A stretch of 5,804 nucleotides of DNA. It comes from CAZGLR01 sp964526635 (GTDB lineage: Bacteria; Zixibacteria; MSB-5A5; GN15; JAAZOE01). A program made the translations under genes and the position numbers. The stretch is from NCBI GenBank assembly GCA_964526635.1, contig CAZGLR010000167.1:1-5804 (forward strand), written 5' to 3'. The notes under the pieces were generated by a model, which saw only the letters and a list, made by a program, of their open reading frames with translations, ran no database searches and was not told the origin of the DNA. Below, one piece after another: positions 5,080-5,804 of this stretch (its first letter is position 1; the number at the start of each line of letters is the position of its first letter).

Positions 5080-5804
5080 ATGAATTCACCGGTAACAACG
5101 ATATCGCAGCCGTTTTCGATTCATCCGATTAACGCCCAAAACGGTGCGGGCTTGATTATTCTGGAATCGACTCTCACTGTCAATGGCCTCGGCCGGACGT
5201 CATTTCTCTGCCGCAATCCGGTACTGACTATACGAGGTGATCTCAATCGTGCCGCTATTCATCATAAATCCAATCACCTCGTCATCCCCTGCCGCGGTCC
5301 CCGCGAACTCATTCAGATTGTTGAACGGTTCTCGAAGGAGCTCGACGGCGACATCTTTGCCGCCGGTTTTATCGGCTACGAATTCGCCTGCCGCACCGTT
5401 GGTGCCGGAACCGTCCACATGAGCGATCTGCCCGCCTTTGTTTTTAACCTGTATCGTTCGGTAGCCATTTACAATCATCGCACCGGCGAGTATACGGCCA
5501 CCGATTCGTCATGGGATGATTACAGCGATATCATATCCGGCGGCATCGCTCCCGGGCGATCGGTTAAAAACGATTCAGGTACGGTCGGATTCATCCCGGG
5601 CCTGAACCGCCGCGCATACCTCAGCGCGATCAATAGGATCAAGCATCACATTCATGAGGGTGATATTTATCAGGCCAATTTGACCAATCGGTTTACGGCA
5701 GAATCAAAGCGCGGTGGCTACGAATGCTACCTGCGGTTGAAAGAACTGAATCCGGCGCCCTATTCGGCATATATGAATTTTGGCGATTTCGAGATCATCT
5801 CGTC
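5080..5804 (+). CDS. pabB: Aminodeoxychorismate synthase component I (PabB-like), N-terminal 241 residues, runs off the window
   Basis: A chorismate-binding enzyme of the anthranilate synthase I/PabB family, which converts chorismate with ammonia from a glutamine amidotransferase to aminodeoxychorismate for the p-aminobenzoate branch of folate synthesis, in the cytoplasm. The N-terminal domain shows LIILES (25-30) and GRTSFLCRNP (38-47). The chorismate-binding domain begins near residue 180, with the diagnostic EGDIYQANLTNRF (193-205) and NPAPYSAYMNFGDFEIIS (224-241). DIYQxNLTxRF is more PabB-like than TrpE-like. The catalytic half (SPE and PIKG motifs) lies beyond the window, so activity and any PabC fusion cannot be judged. 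ATG 5080 is chosen because an in-frame TGA sits at 5044-5046, no other start codon lies between, and the LES segment begins by residue 25. There is no Shine-Dalgarno site; the promoter implies a leaderless mRNA. The gene is divergent from DUF401. Confidence 0.87.
   Translation, partial: MNSPVTTISQPFSIHPINAQNGAGLIILESTLTVNGLGRTSFLCRNPVLTIRGDLNRAAIHHKSNHLVIPCRGPRELIQIVERFSKELDGDIFAAGFIGYEFACRTVGAGTVHMSDLPAFVFNLYRSVAIYNHRTGEYTATDSSWDDYSDIISGGIAPGRSVKNDSGTVGFIPGLNRRAYLSAINRIKHHIHEGDIYQANLTNRFTAESKRGGYECYLRLKELNPAPYSAYMNFGDFEIIS

Noticed and set aside
5200..5478. Minus-strand open frame of 92 codons near the window end
   Set aside because: It is antisense to the pabB-like coding region, whose frame gives strong family motifs.

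Overview
The window looks like chromosomal DNA from a Gram-negative bacterium of moderate GC content. The evidence for this is a TamB/AsmA-type envelope protein, a periplasmic HtrA-fold protein with a Sec signal peptide, and a membrane-bound zinc-finger anti-sigma factor. The gene set and amino-acid style resemble uncultured phyla near the FCB group (Zixibacteria-like). That placement is an impression only, because there is no rRNA or other marker gene here.

Layout. Bases 1-3568 hold a tightly packed minus-strand cluster, read from high to low coordinates: an ECF sigma factor (3568-2966), its ZAS-type anti-sigma factor (3009-2317, overlapping the sigma gene by 44 nt), an HtrA/DegP-like protein with a PDZ domain and C-terminal coiled coil (2317-1121, TGATG junction), a two-repeat carboxymuconolactone decarboxylase (CMD) family protein (1076-402), and the N-terminus of a TamB/AsmA-like protein (402 to beyond base 1, TGATG junction). 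Bases 3569-3760 are non-coding and carry several dyad-symmetric sequences and a possible ECF -35 box, so this is the likely control region of the cluster. Bases 4987-3761 encode a DUF401-type multi-spanning membrane transporter, also on the minus strand. A 92-nt divergent spacer (4988-5079) then separates it from a plus-strand pabB-like gene (5080 onward) that runs off the window end.

How the genes may work together. Sigma plus membrane anti-sigma, followed by a secreted PDZ protein and a TamB-like envelope protein, suggests an envelope-stress regulon in one transcription unit. The HtrA-like protein has lost all three catalytic residues of the serine-protease triad (His to Asp99, Asp to Asn128, Ser to Leu194), so it should sense or scaffold rather than cut. 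The TamB-like gene has an in-frame amber codon just after its membrane anchor, with an intact family-like reading frame on both sides. The DUF401 transporter and pabB appear unrelated to the sigma cluster. They share a compact divergent promoter region with a perfect 6-bp-arm palindrome, and both predicted transcripts would start almost at the AUG.

No RNA genes, CRISPR arrays, insertion sequences or intrinsic terminators were seen.
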